A stretch of DNA of 64,000 bases from positions 744,001 through 808,000 of the forward strand of contig CALUIK010000001.1 of the NCBI GenBank assembly GCA_944320685.1, given 5' to 3'. The position numbers were made by a program, and so were the translations under genes. Positions 40,408 through 49,113 of this stretch are shown here, piece after piece. Position 1 is the stretch's first letter. Each line of letters begins with the position of its first letter. The notes beneath the pieces are model-generated. The model ran no database searches. It was not told where the DNA came from and saw only the letters and a program-made list of their open reading frames with translations. This DNA is from an uncultured Alistipes sp. (GTDB lineage Bacteria; Bacteroidota; Bacteroidia; Bacteroidales; Rikenellaceae).

Positions 40408-42516
40408 ATGAAAAAACTGCTTTTGACATCGGTGCTGATCTGCACGCTCTGGGCCGTGCGCGCCGACGAGGGGATGTGGCTTCTGCCCTACCTTCAGAAA
40501 ATGAACATCAAGGATATGCGGGCCAAGGGCTGCCGCCTCACGGCCGAGGAGATATACTCGATGAACAACTCCTCGCTCAAGGACGCCGTGATCATATTCG
40601 GCGGCGGCTGCACGGGCGAGATCGTCTCGGACAAGGGGCTTGTCTTCACCAACCACCACTGCGGTTACGGTTCGATACAGCAGCTCTCGTCGGTGGAGCA
40701 CGACTACCTGAAATACGGGTTCTGGGCCTCGTCGTACGACGAGGAGCTTCCGGTGCCGGGGCTGACGGTGCGTTTCGTGCGCAGCATCGAGGAGGTGACG
40801 GCGCAGGTCGTGGGCAACGTGCCCTCGATCTCGGGCGAACAGGAGCGCGCCAAGATCGTCGGGGAGAACATCGCGGCCCTCAAGGAGGAACTCGAAGCCG
40901 AGAACGGGGGCATGAGCATAGAGATTCTGCCCTTCTTCGGCGGCAACCAGTATTTCGCCTTCGTGATGGAGGTCTTCCGCGACGTGCGCCTCGTGGGCAC
41001 TCCCCCTTCGTCGATAGGCAAGTACGGCGGCGACACCGACAACTGGATGTGGCCCCGCCATACGGGCGACTTCTCGGTCTTCCGCGTCTATGCCGACGCC
41101 GAGAACCGCCCCGCCGAGTATTCGAAGGACAACCGTCCCTACGAGGCCCCGCGCCATCTCGAGATCTCGCTCGACGGGGTGCGCGAGGGCGACTTCGCAA
41201 TGGTGATGGGCTTTCCGGGCTCGACCGACCGCTACATGACCTCGTACGAGATCGACCAGACGCTCAAGGTATCCAACCCGCAGCGCATCTTCATCCGCGG
41301 CGAGCGTCAGGAGATCATGCGCCGCCACATGGAGGCGAGCGACGAAGTGCGCATCAAATACGCCTCGAAGTATGCCGGCTCGTCGAACTACTGGAAGAAC
41401 TCGATCGGCATGTCGCGCGGTCTGGAGCGCCTGAACGTCAAGGCCAAGAAGCAGGCCGAGGAGGCGGCCTTCCAGCGCTGGGCCGAAGAGAACACCCTGC
41501 CCGGGGAACATTACATCGACGCCCTGCCCAAGATCCGCGAGGCCGTCGAGGGGATGACCCCCGTTTCGGCGTCGATGCAGTACCTTCAGGAGGCCTTCAT
41601 CAGTTCGGTGGAGATAATCGCGAACGCCGCGCAGGCGCTCGACACCGCACGCCTCGAAGCCTTCTTCGGGGACTATGACGCGGCCCTCGACCACGAGGTC
41701 GCCCGCCGCATGTTCCGCATCGCCAAGGAGAACATGCGGCCCGAGGATCTGCCCTCGATCTATGCCGACGTCATCGACGCGCGCTTCGGCGGCGACACCG
41801 ACGCCTATGTCGACTGGCTGTACTCGGCGTCGGCCTACACGTCGCTCGACAAGGCGCTGGCGCTCACCGACGAGACACGCAAGCAGGACCCCGCCTACGA
41901 ACTGGCCATGTCGGTCATCACGCGCAACCGCTCTCTGGCCGCGGCGCGCCGCGAGTGGACGACGCTATACAACGAGGGGCACCGCCTCTACATCGCGGGT
42001 CTGATGCGCATGCAGCCCGAGCGGGCGTGGTACCCTGATGCCAACTTCACCATACGCCTCACCTACGGTCAGGTGCTCCCCTACGACCCCGCCGACGCCG
42101 TCACGTACAACTACTTCACCACGCTGGAGGGCGTGCTGGCGAAGGAGGATACCGAGAACCCCGAGGAGTTCACCGTCGAGGACAAGCTCAAGGAGCTCTA
42201 CCGCGCCAAGGACTACGGCCGCTATGCCGACGCCGACGGCCGCATCCACACCTGCTTCCTCGCCAACCTCGACATCACGGGCGGCAATTCGGGCTCGCCG
42301 GTGCTCGACCGCGACGGCCGCCTCATAGGCCTCGCCTTCGACGGCAACTGGGAGGCGATGTCGGGCGACATAGCCTTCGAGCCGGAGCTGCAGCGCTGCA
42401 TCGCCGTAGACATACGCTACGTGCTCTTCATCATCGACAAGTTCGCCGGCTGCAGCCACATAATCGACGAGCTGGACATCGTTCAGGGCAAGGCCCCCAA
42501 GGCGCGCCGCCGCTAA
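40408..42516 (+). CDS. S46-family dipeptidyl-peptidase (DPP7-like)
   Basis: A 702-residue exported serine exopeptidase that removes dipeptides from peptides in the periplasm of peptide-feeding Bacteroidetes. The chymotrypsin-like triad is recognisable: FTNHHCG (H84), RHTGDFS (D221) and GGNSGSP (S628). Eighteen residues after the serine is Gly646, which corresponds to the position that is Gly in DPP7 and Arg in DPP11 of Porphyromonas; this predicts preference for hydrophobic over acidic P1 residues. A signal peptide (KKLLLTSVLICTLWAVRA) fixes ATG 40408; a GTG at 40402 is less likely. A perfect terminator follows. Confidence 0.93.
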   Translation: MKKLLLTSVLICTLWAVRADEGMWLLPYLQKMNIKDMRAKGCRLTAEEIYSMNNSSLKDAVIIFGGGCTGEIVSDKGLVFTNHHCGYGSIQQLSSVEHDYLKYGFWASSYDEELPVPGLTVRFVRSIEEVTAQVVGNVPSISGEQERAKIVGENIAALKEELEAENGGMSIEILPFFGGNQYFAFVMEVFRDVRLVGTPPSSIGKYGGDTDNWMWPRHTGDFSVFRVYADAENRPAEYSKDNRPYEAPRHLEISLDGVREGDFAMVMGFPGSTDRYMTSYEIDQTLKVSNPQRIFIRGERQEIMRRHMEASDEVRIKYASKYAGSSNYWKNSIGMSRGLERLNVKAKKQAEEAAFQRWAEENTLPGEHYIDALPKIREAVEGMTPVSASMQYLQEAFISSVEIIANAAQALDTARLEAFFGDYDAALDHEVARRMFRIAKENMRPEDLPSIYADVIDARFGGDTDAYVDWLYSASAYTSLDKALALTDETRKQDPAYELAMSVITRNRSLAAARREWTTLYNEGHRLYIAGLMRMQPERAWYPDANFTIRLTYGQVLPYDPADAVTYNYFTTLEGVLAKEDTENPEEFTVEDKLKELYRAKDYGRYADADGRIHTCFLANLDITGGNSGSPVLDRDGRLIGLAFDGNWEAMSGDIAFEPELQRCIAVDIRYVLFIIDKFAGCSHIIDELDIVQGKAPKARRR

Positions 42517-42527
42517 CGGCCCCGCAC

Positions 42528-42568
42528 AAAAAGAGATTCGTCCCGTGTGTCGGGACGAATCTCTTTTT
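42528..42568. terminator. Bidirectional terminator between S46 gene and hydrolase
   Basis: Perfect 18-bp inverted repeat (42528-42545 with 42551-42568), 5-nt loop, with A5 at one end and T5 at the other; it serves both convergent genes. Confidence 0.92.
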
Positions 42569-42648
42569 CCGCACATGGCTGAGGCCCCTTCAGCCGCTGT
42601 CGGCAGCCCTTCGTCCGAGTCCGCGGCCGCCTGCGCTCCGCCGGCCGC

Positions 42649-43515
42649 CTACCGCAGCGAGAGCCAGTCGAGCAGGGCCTGCTGCCACGCCTCGCGGTAG
42701 CGGAAGCCCTCGCCTATGCCCCAGCCGTGGCCGCCCGTGGGATAGATGTGCATCGAGGCCTCGACACCCTCCTTCTTCAGGGCGTTGTAGTATCGGGTGC
42801 TGCTGATTGGGGGCACGACGGTGTCGTCGTCCGAGAGGAGCAGTATTGCGGGGGGAGTGGTTGCCGTGACGCGCGTCTCCAGCGAGTACTCGGCGCGCTC
42901 GGCCTCAGTAGCGCCGGCCCCCAGCAGGTTGTCGAACGAACCCTTGTGGCAGAGCCACGCCTCGCCCGTGATGACGGGATAGAACAACACCGAGAATGCG
43001 GGCTTGTCGGCATCGTCGGCGAAGGTCGAGGTGTAGGCCGCAAGGTGGCCTCCGGCCGAGAACCCCATGATACCCACGCGCGCGGGGTTTATCTTCAGCT
43101 CGGACGACATGCGGCGCATCGTACGCAACGCCTCGACGGCATCCTCGAGGGGCACCTCGCGGTGTCCGTTCGGCATGCGGTACTTGAGCACGCCGCACGT
43201 CACGCCCTTCGATGCGAGCCAGCGGGCCACGTCGACGCCCTCGTAGCCCATGCATACTACGGAGTAGCCGCCGCCCGGGCATATCACCACGGCCTGCCCC
43301 GTCGCCACGGCGGGGTCGGCCACGAAAATGTAGAGCACGGCCTCGCTCGTGCCGCCGATGATCATGGGGCTCTGTTCGTACTCGGCTTCGGTGATGCCGT
43401 TGGAGTGGGGCGCCGAGGCGTTGTCCCAAATCTTGACCGTACGGTCCTGCCCGTACTCCTGCGCCACGAGCGGCATTGCCGCCAGCGCCAGAATTGCGAT
43501 AAGTATCTTCTTCAT
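42649..43515 (-). CDS. Secreted alpha/beta-hydrolase (esterase-like)
   Basis: A 288-residue exported alpha/beta-hydrolase. It has a signal peptide (KKILIAILALAAMPLVAQ), the oxyanion HGGG-like motif CPGGGYSV, a nucleophile elbow GFSAGGH near residue 152, an Asp in LSDDDTVVP, and His in GGHGWG. This is the pattern of acetylxylan esterase/BD-FAE-like enzymes often misnamed endo-1,4-beta-xylanase B. It likely deacylates carbohydrate or small esters in the periplasm. The ATG at 43515 begins the signal. A -7 promoter box lies about 53 nt upstream. Confidence 0.88.
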   Translation of the reverse strand: MKKILIAILALAAMPLVAQEYGQDRTVKIWDNASAPHSNGITEAEYEQSPMIIGGTSEAVLYIFVADPAVATGQAVVICPGGGYSVVCMGYEGVDVARWLASKGVTCGVLKYRMPNGHREVPLEDAVEALRTMRRMSSELKINPARVGIMGFSAGGHLAAYTSTFADDADKPAFSVLFYPVITGEAWLCHKGSFDNLLGAGATEAERAEYSLETRVTATTPPAILLLSDDDTVVPPISSTRYYNALKKEGVEASMHIYPTGGHGWGIGEGFRYREAWQQALLDWLSLR

Positions 43516-43567
43516 CCTTACAGAGGTTTTATGTGCGACATTGTGAAGGCGCAGGCGCCGTTCCATA

Positions 43568-43575
43568 CAAAGTTA
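43568..43575 (-). promoter_or_regulatory. -7 promoter box (TAACTTTG) for the hydrolase gene
   Basis: On the minus strand TAACTTTG occupies 43575-43568, preceded by a run of A/T. A TTTG at -33 is not evident. Confidence 0.45.
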
Positions 43576-43617
43576 CGAAAAAAAATCTTCCGACATGGCG
43601 CTGCGCCGCAGAATCCC

Positions 43618-43625
43618 TACATTTG
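43618..43625 (+). promoter_or_regulatory. -7 promoter box (TACATTTG) for the lipoprotein/PepSY pair
   Basis: TACATTTG followed by GG lies 115 nt before the lipoprotein start; a second partial box CCTTTG is near 43656. Either could start the transcript. Confidence 0.35.
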
Positions 43626-43739
43626 GGGATTGACCGTTTGGGCGGAATTCACTTCCTTTGCACGGACAATGACAACGATAGGGCGCACAGCCGCCGAAAC
43701 GGCACAAGACATCAACAACATATAATCGACGAAAAAAAC

Positions 43740-44330
43740 ATGAAAACCATGAAAAGAGTCATCGCATTCGCGGCCATCGCCATCGCCGCATTTGCCGCAG
43801 CCTCGTGCGGAGGCAACACCGGCACCAAGAACACGACAGACAAACAGGCCGCGGCGGCCGTCGAGGTCGACGCTCTGCTCGCCGACGCCGCCAAGTTCAC
43901 TGACAAGGAGGTCACCGTCGAGGGCATCTGCACCCACATCTGCCAGCACGGCGGCAAAAAGATCTTCCTCATGGGCACCGACGACACGCAGGTTATCCGT
44001 ATCGAGGCGGGCGAGGCCATCGGAGCCTTCGACGCAGGCTGCGTGAACAACGTCGTGCGGGCCACGGGCCGCCTCGTGGAGGACCGCATCGACGAGGCCT
44101 ATCTTGCCGAGTGGGAGCGCAGCATAGCCGACGCCGCAGCCCAGCAGCACGGCACGGACGAGGGCGGCTGCACAACCGAGAAACAGGCGCGCGGCGAGTC
44201 GCAAACGGCCTCAACGGCACAGCGCATAGCCGACTTCCGCGCCCGCATAGCCGACCGCAAGGCGCGCGAGGGTAAGGAATACCTCTCGTTCTACCATATC
44301 GAGGGCGACACGTACGAGATACTGAAGTAG
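43740..44330 (+). CDS. Lipoprotein with CxxxC-H region, OB-fold-like
   Basis: A 196-residue exported lipoprotein; the signal ends in FAAASC. The mature part begins with a Thr/Lys/Ala-rich linker, then a beta-rich domain, residues about 42-125, resembling an OB-like module (VDALLADAAKFTDKEVTVEG). It contains CTHICQH GGKK, with Cys and His spaced like a metal site, and a further Cys in AGCVNN. It ends with an Arg-rich helical tail and a soluble strand. It is 8 nt upstream of a PepSY-associated membrane protein, suggesting a shared role in metal or redox handling. I know no firm family. Confidence 0.75.
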   Translation: MKTMKRVIAFAAIAIAAFAAASCGGNTGTKNTTDKQAAAAVEVDALLADAAKFTDKEVTVEGICTHICQHGGKKIFLMGTDDTQVIRIEAGEAIGAFDAGCVNNVVRATGRLVEDRIDEAYLAEWERSIADAAAQQHGTDEGGCTTEKQARGESQTASTAQRIADFRARIADRKAREGKEYLSFYHIEGDTYEILK

Positions 44331-44338
44331 GCGCCGCC

Positions 44339-44917
44339 ATGGAAACCGGCCGATTCATGCAGCGGGTGCGCAAATGGAGCAGGAGCCTGCACCGCGACCT
44401 GTCGTATTTCTTCACGGGCGTGCTCGTGGTATACGCCGTATCGGGCTTCATGCTCAATCACAAAAAGGATTTCAACTCCGACTACTCCATCGTGCGCGAG
44501 GAGCGGAAGCTCGCTACGCCCCTGCCGCAGGGGCGCGACGCTTGGAACCGCGAGCGCGTGGCCGAGGCGATAGCGCCCTACGGCGGCGCGGATGCCTACC
44601 TTAAGCACTACTTCCCCGAGGAGGGTACGCTCAAGGTCTTCATCCGCGGCGGCAGCACATTCACGCTTGACCTCACGACGGGGAACGGCCTCTTCGAGTC
44701 GGTGCGCAAGCGCACCGTATTGAGTGCCTTCAACCGCCTGCACTACAACCCGTCGCGGTGGTGGACCATCTTTTCGGACATCTTCCTCGCGGGGCTTCTG
44801 GTGATTGTGGCGACGGGCCTCGTCATGGTGCGCGGGCGAAACGGTCTCGCGGGCCGCGGCGGCGCGGAGCTCGCCGCAGGCATCCTCGTGCCGCTGCTCT
44901 TCATCTTCCTCACATAG
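44339..44917 (+). CDS. PepSY-associated transmembrane protein
   Basis: A 192-residue inner-membrane protein with an N-terminal helix (FFTGVLVVYAVSGFML), a periplasmic PepSY-like domain of about 100 residues, and two C-terminal helices (IFLAGLLVIVATGLVMV and AAGILVPLLFIFL). The LHRDLSYFF and NRLHYNPSRWW motifs contain conserved His residues near the membrane, as in PepSY-TM proteins linked to iron or copper reduction. It follows the lipoprotein gene directly and ends at a terminator. Confidence 0.82.
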   Translation: METGRFMQRVRKWSRSLHRDLSYFFTGVLVVYAVSGFMLNHKKDFNSDYSIVREERKLATPLPQGRDAWNRERVAEAIAPYGGADAYLKHYFPEEGTLKVFIRGGSTFTLDLTTGNGLFESVRKRTVLSAFNRLHYNPSRWWTIFSDIFLAGLLVIVATGLVMVRGRNGLAGRGGAELAAGILVPLLFIFLT

Positions 44918-44940
44918 CCGCGGCGCACGGACATGAAACG

Positions 44941-44975
44941 GCGGGCGGGACCATAAGGTCCCGCCCGCTCCTTTT
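44941..44975. terminator. Bidirectional terminator after the PepSY gene
   Basis: Perfect 12-bp inverted repeat (44941-44952 with 44957-44968), 4-nt loop, then TCCTTTT. It separates the PepSY unit from the convergent TonB/ABC operon. Confidence 0.85.
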
Positions 44976-44991
44976 CACTGCGTCAACCGCA

Positions 44992-46212
44992 TCAACGCCG
45001 CGGCTCCAAAAGCAGCAGCGGGATGAATAGGTATATGCCGAGCAGCACTATCCCCGCTGCGCGCCACACGCCGCCGCGCAGCGACCGCCGCCGCAACAGC
45101 AGGTAGAGCGCCGCCAGCACGGCCCCCGCCCACAGCGCAGAGGGCGAGAACGCCGCAACGCGCGGCCGCACGAAGGCGTCGTCGACAGAAGTGAACGACA
45201 GCTCGAAGGGGAACGCGAAACGTGCCGCCCGTTCCCAGCGCGAAGGTTCCGCGGGGCTCTCGCGCACCTCCACGACAGAATAGTCGCGGGCGTCGACGGC
45301 AACGAGGCGTTCGGCGCCGCCGCTCTCGATGTTTACCGTCCAGTAGAACATGTCGCCGATGATCATCATGGACTCCGTCGTCGGGTCGAAGCTACCGACG
45401 GCGACCTCGTGCAGCGAGTAGTCGTCGGCCCGCATGGCGTAGAAGTGCCCTGCGGTGTCGGTCAGGAAGGCCAGATGGCGCCGGTCGGGATACTCGGTGA
45501 CGAAGATTCGCCCGACAGAGAAGCCGTCGGGCAGCGGCACGGCACGGAAGAAGGGACGGCCGCGCATCTGCTTCATGTGGTAGAGGGCGCCGGCGGCGTC
45601 GACCACAAGGCAGCCGTTGTCATACTCCTTCTTGGGCGTGGGGTTTCCGGCCACCATCCGCGCGGGGAAACGGAACCCCTTGCGCCGCATCACTTCGGTA
45701 AAGAGGCGGCTTTTGGCCTCGTCTGTGGTGTTGGTCTCCATATCGACAAACTCGATGCCGCTCTCCGTGATCCGGAATACGTCGCTCGGGGCGTCGAAAT
45801 CGACACGTGCAGGCATCGACTCCAGAATCTGGTATATCCCCACGGCGGGGCGGTTCACATCCGAGGGCGAGGTGCGGAATATGAAGCCCGACCTCTCGGC
45901 GTCGCGCACGGTGACGGGGACGCCCTCAATCTGCGAGGGGAAGCGCCCCTCGGCGGCCAGCTGGCGATAGTAGAACATGGGCAGGATGCTGTCGAACTGG
46001 CTCTCGGTGTATGTGTTGCCGCGCATGTCGCGGCCCACGACGCTGCCGTCGTCGCCGTGGTCGAGCGAGGCGAACGAGTGCACCACGCAGCTGTAAAGGG
46101 TAAACGGCCGCCACGCCGGTTCCGCCGTGACGAACGAGAACAGCCACGGCAGGAGCCATGCCAGCAGCAGCGCCGCCAAGAGGGCCGTACCCGTTTTCAA
46201 GAATCTTATCAT
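44992..46212 (-). CDS. DUF4857 membrane-anchored protein
   Basis: A 406-residue protein of the DUF4857 family. An N-terminal helix (about 7-27) is followed by a large extracytoplasmic domain of about 300 residues with beta-propeller-like repeats, and two more helices near 350-400. No catalytic motif is recognised. It is the last gene of the seven-gene operon and is separated from the permease gene by 22 nt, so it may be a third component of the ABC transporter, e.g. a periplasmic partner. Function unknown. Confidence 0.8.
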   Translation of the reverse strand: MIRFLKTGTALLAALLLAWLLPWLFSFVTAEPAWRPFTLYSCVVHSFASLDHGDDGSVVGRDMRGNTYTESQFDSILPMFYYRQLAAEGRFPSQIEGVPVTVRDAERSGFIFRTSPSDVNRPAVGIYQILESMPARVDFDAPSDVFRITESGIEFVDMETNTTDEAKSRLFTEVMRRKGFRFPARMVAGNPTPKKEYDNGCLVVDAAGALYHMKQMRGRPFFRAVPLPDGFSVGRIFVTEYPDRRHLAFLTDTAGHFYAMRADDYSLHEVAVGSFDPTTESMMIIGDMFYWTVNIESGGAERLVAVDARDYSVVEVRESPAEPSRWERAARFAFPFELSFTSVDDAFVRPRVAAFSPSALWAGAVLAALYLLLRRRSLRGGVWRAAGIVLLGIYLFIPLLLLEPRR

Positions 46213-46234
46213 TTTATGCGAATCGTTTTTAAGG

Positions 46235-46906
46235 TTAATCCTGACATCCCTGCTTGAAACGGTCTACCGACAGCAGCGGCAGCAGCAGCGAGAAGAGCCA
46301 CAGCGCGGCCATCCACGGCAGCATGCCGTCGTAGGCGCGGGGCACATCCGAGAGGAAGAACATGCGGGCCACGCCCGCCGTCATGAGGAGGTACAGGACA
46401 CGGCGGCGCCATGTCGGTTCGAGGCATATCCACGCCGTGAGCATATAGAGCGTAAGCCCCGCGGCCCACCACGGCACGGCCGTCATCATTGCGCGCGCCG
46501 TGAGTTCGGGCGCCAGCAGCCGGTGCATGTACCCCCACACCATCGCCGCCTGCGCGGCGAAGAGCACGGCGAGGGCCCCCAGCCCCGCGGCCGCCATCAC
46601 GAGTATCATGCCCCGCTGCGGGAATGGCAGGTGGAGCGTGAGCTTCAACCGCCGCTGCGACATCTCGGGGATGAACTGCACGAGCGCCGCGGCGATTCCC
46701 GCCAGCGCGGGCAGCAGCCGCAGCGGCTCGATGAAGACGGTCTCCTTGTCGATCATTATCTGCCATACGTGCGCCGCGCCGCGGAAGTCGACGGCGCGCT
46801 CCACACGCAGAAGCGCGTATACGGTGAATCCGAGCACGGCGACAGCCGCCACGGGCAGCAGCGCCCGCATCTTGATCCACTCCTTGTACAGAATAGCTTT
46901 TATCAT
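46235..46906 (-). CDS. ABC transporter permease-like membrane protein
   Basis: A 223-residue membrane protein with about six hydrophobic segments. It begins MIKAILYKEWIKMRAL, typical of ABC-2-type permease subunits. It lies 7 nt after the ATP-binding gene, so the two are a transporter pair. ABC-2 systems of this kind usually export lipids, antibiotics or polymers, or act in membrane protein complexes. Substrate unknown. Confidence 0.8.
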   Translation of the reverse strand: MIKAILYKEWIKMRALLPVAAVAVLGFTVYALLRVERAVDFRGAAHVWQIMIDKETVFIEPLRLLPALAGIAAALVQFIPEMSQRRLKLTLHLPFPQRGMILVMAAAGLGALAVLFAAQAAMVWGYMHRLLAPELTARAMMTAVPWWAAGLTLYMLTAWICLEPTWRRRVLYLLMTAGVARMFFLSDVPRAYDGMLPWMAALWLFSLLLPLLSVDRFKQGCQD

Positions 46907-46913
46907 GGTACGA

Positions 46914-47798
46914 TCAATATTTGCCCGTTAAACCTATGAATGCGTCCTCGAGATTGAGGCTCTCGCGCACAAGGCCGTCGAATACGATCCCTGCGCCGCC
47001 CAACGCCTGCTCTACCTGCCGCTGCGGCGCGAAGGAGAAGAGTTCGGCGCGGCCGTTCATCACGCCCGGGTGGAATGCCCCCTCGATGGGCGGCAGTTCC
47101 GCGGCTCCCGTCGTGAACGTGTAGCGCGCGAAGGAGCCGAGCAGCTCCCGCACGGGCATCTGCACGAGGATGCGTCCGTAGTCCATGACGATGCAGTCGT
47201 CGACGAGTTTCTCCATGTCCTGTATGATGTGCGAGGTCAGGAATACGGTCTTGGCGCCGTTGCGGGCGTAGTCGCGCAGGTATTCGACGAAGAGGCGCCG
47301 GTAGCCGGGGTCGAGCCCCATCGAGAAGTCGTCGAGCACCAGCAGCTCGGCGTCCTGAGCGAGGATCAGTCCCAATGCCACCTGCGACCGCTGGCCGCAC
47401 GACATGCGCGATATTCGCTGGCGCGGCGCCACCTTGAGCAGCTCCATGAGGCCGTAGTATGCGTCGCGGTTCCAACGGGGGTAGAAGCGCGAGTAGAAAC
47501 GCTCGATCTGCGCGATGGTCATGTACGAGTACTGCACATGTCCTTCGATCAGCAGTGCGATGCGCGCGCGCGTAGCGGGCGAAATGGCCTCCGACCTCTC
47601 GCCGAAGATGCGGCACTCGCCCGCACGGGGACGCAGATAGCCGCTCAGGATGTTGATGGCGGTGGTCTTGCCGGTGCCGTTCTTGCCCAAGAGCCCGAGG
47701 ATCCGCCCGCGCGGAACCTCGAAGCTCAGGTCCTTGTATATCAGCCGTTCACCATAGTAATGCGTCAGGTTGCGGCATACGATAACCGAATCTCCCAT
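46914..47798 (-). CDS. ABC transporter ATP-binding protein
   Basis: A 294-residue ATPase. Walker A is GKNGTGKT (residues 38-45), the signature MSCGQRSQ (132-139), Walker B LLVLDDF (152-158) and the H-loop H190. The Walker B catalytic position is Asp157 rather than the usual Glu, and the signature has Cys where LSGGQ has Gly. Both differences seem typical of a Bacteroidales subfamily. It belongs with the downstream permease and DUF4857 protein, and is 6 nt after the DUF4876 gene. Confidence 0.9.
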   Translation of the reverse strand: MGDSVIVCRNLTHYYGERLIYKDLSFEVPRGRILGLLGKNGTGKTTAINILSGYLRPRAGECRIFGERSEAISPATRARIALLIEGHVQYSYMTIAQIERFYSRFYPRWNRDAYYGLMELLKVAPRQRISRMSCGQRSQVALGLILAQDAELLVLDDFSMGLDPGYRRLFVEYLRDYARNGAKTVFLTSHIIQDMEKLVDDCIVMDYGRILVQMPVRELLGSFARYTFTTGAAELPPIEGAFHPGVMNGRAELFSFAPQRQVEQALGGAGIVFDGLVRESLNLEDAFIGLTGKY

Positions 47799-47804
47799 GG
47801 GCCG

Positions 47805-49049
47805 TTACATGAGCGACGGCACGGCCTCGGGGGTGAAGTCGGCGGTCGAGTTGTTCGTATCCTTGAGTACGGTGCGGCCGTCGGGCAGTGCCACTCCGAT
47901 GCGGCACACACTCTTGCCGTAGCGGGTCTGGTCGCCGTCGACCTTGCCGCAGTACGTCCACCCCGAGTCGAGCGAGGGATCGGTCACGATCCACGCGAAC
48001 TGCTCCTCGATGCTGAGGTTCACGGCGTCGATAACCCACGAATTGGGGAACTTCCAAGCATCGGTATCCATGGGGAAGGAGCCGAAGCCGGGCACCACGA
48101 GCTCGTATTTGGGGGCGTAGTAGTAGTCGGCGGCGAACTTCTCGGCCGTAACGCCCTCGCCCAAGCGGCCTATGGCGTAGGATGTGAAGCCGCGGTTGTG
48201 GAATGCCCAGTAGTCGCCCTCCTCGAGGAACGAACAGATGACGTTAGGCACCTCGGGGTTGTCGACATCCTCGTCATCGAGGGGGTTGAAATACTCGAAG
48301 TCGGCATTCGAGAGGTCTATCGAGTTGGCGTTGTACTGCGTGTGGTCGAGAGCCGTTATAGCCACCACGACCGATGCCCCCGCAGCCACGGGATAATCGG
48401 TGCCCGAGCCGGGGATCATGAGCGAGCTGTTTATCGAGAAATACTCGTCCATCACGTCGGGGTCGTAGTCGTACTTGTCGACGGTCATGAATGCCGACTG
48501 CATTATCATCAGCCCGTCGGCATAGAGCGTACGGTCGGAGTTGTTCGTGATCTTGATGTACTGGTCGCCGTAGTACTGCATACCCTCGGGCGTGAGCGAG
48601 CCGGTGAAGAATATCTCCTCGATGACGAAATCGTCGGAGGCGATCGTCGACACCGTGGTCTCGACCGTGAGGCTGTTGTCCGCCGTCGTTCCGCCCGCGG
48701 CGACCGCCACGCCCTCGCGCGAAGCCTCGATGTAGCTCTCCACCTCGGCGCCGCCCGACGTGTAGACGATGACTCCCGACATGTCCACGTTATACGACCC
48801 GGGCAGCAGCGACGCCGCCACGGTATAAGTCCCTTCGCCGGCCGAGGCGAACTCCGCCACGTCGGTCTTGCCGCCCGTAGCCACGTCGGTGAAGGTGACG
48901 CCGATACTCTTCAGCACGGGGTTCTCGACGCTGATGGGCATCCTTACCGTCAACAGAAAGTCCACTTTGCCGTCATCGGCACTCTCCTTGCGGCATGCGG
49001 CCGTCATGAGGGCCGCCGCCGCGATCATAAAGCATAGAAATCTTTTCAT
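47805..49049 (-). CDS. DUF4876 lipoprotein
   Basis: A 414-residue exported lipoprotein (signal MKRFLCFMIAAAALMTAAC). The N-terminal domain, residues about 20-130, is a CNA-B-like or carboxypeptidase-regulatory-like beta domain (GEGTYTVAASLLPGSYNVDMSG). The C-terminal 280 residues contain the DUF4876 core with FVIEEIFFTGSLTPEG, YIKITNNSDRTLYADGL and a lamin-tail-like fold. It is likely a surface-exposed or periplasmic binding protein and accompanies the outer-membrane receptor. No function is established. Confidence 0.83.
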   Translation of the reverse strand: MKRFLCFMIAAAALMTAACRKESADDGKVDFLLTVRMPISVENPVLKSIGVTFTDVATGGKTDVAEFASAGEGTYTVAASLLPGSYNVDMSGVIVYTSGGAEVESYIEASREGVAVAAGGTTADNSLTVETTVSTIASDDFVIEEIFFTGSLTPEGMQYYGDQYIKITNNSDRTLYADGLMIMQSAFMTVDKYDYDPDVMDEYFSINSSLMIPGSGTDYPVAAGASVVVAITALDHTQYNANSIDLSNADFEYFNPLDDEDVDNPEVPNVICSFLEEGDYWAFHNRGFTSYAIGRLGEGVTAEKFAADYYYAPKYELVVPGFGSFPMDTDAWKFPNSWVIDAVNLSIEEQFAWIVTDPSLDSGWTYCGKVDGDQTRYGKSVCRIGVALPDGRTVLKDTNNSTADFTPEAVPSLM

Positions 49050-49113
49050 AATCGTTTTTTTTATAGGTTTACACTCGGTTTACATGTTCTCCTTCGGCCG
49101 TATCTGCCCGCCC

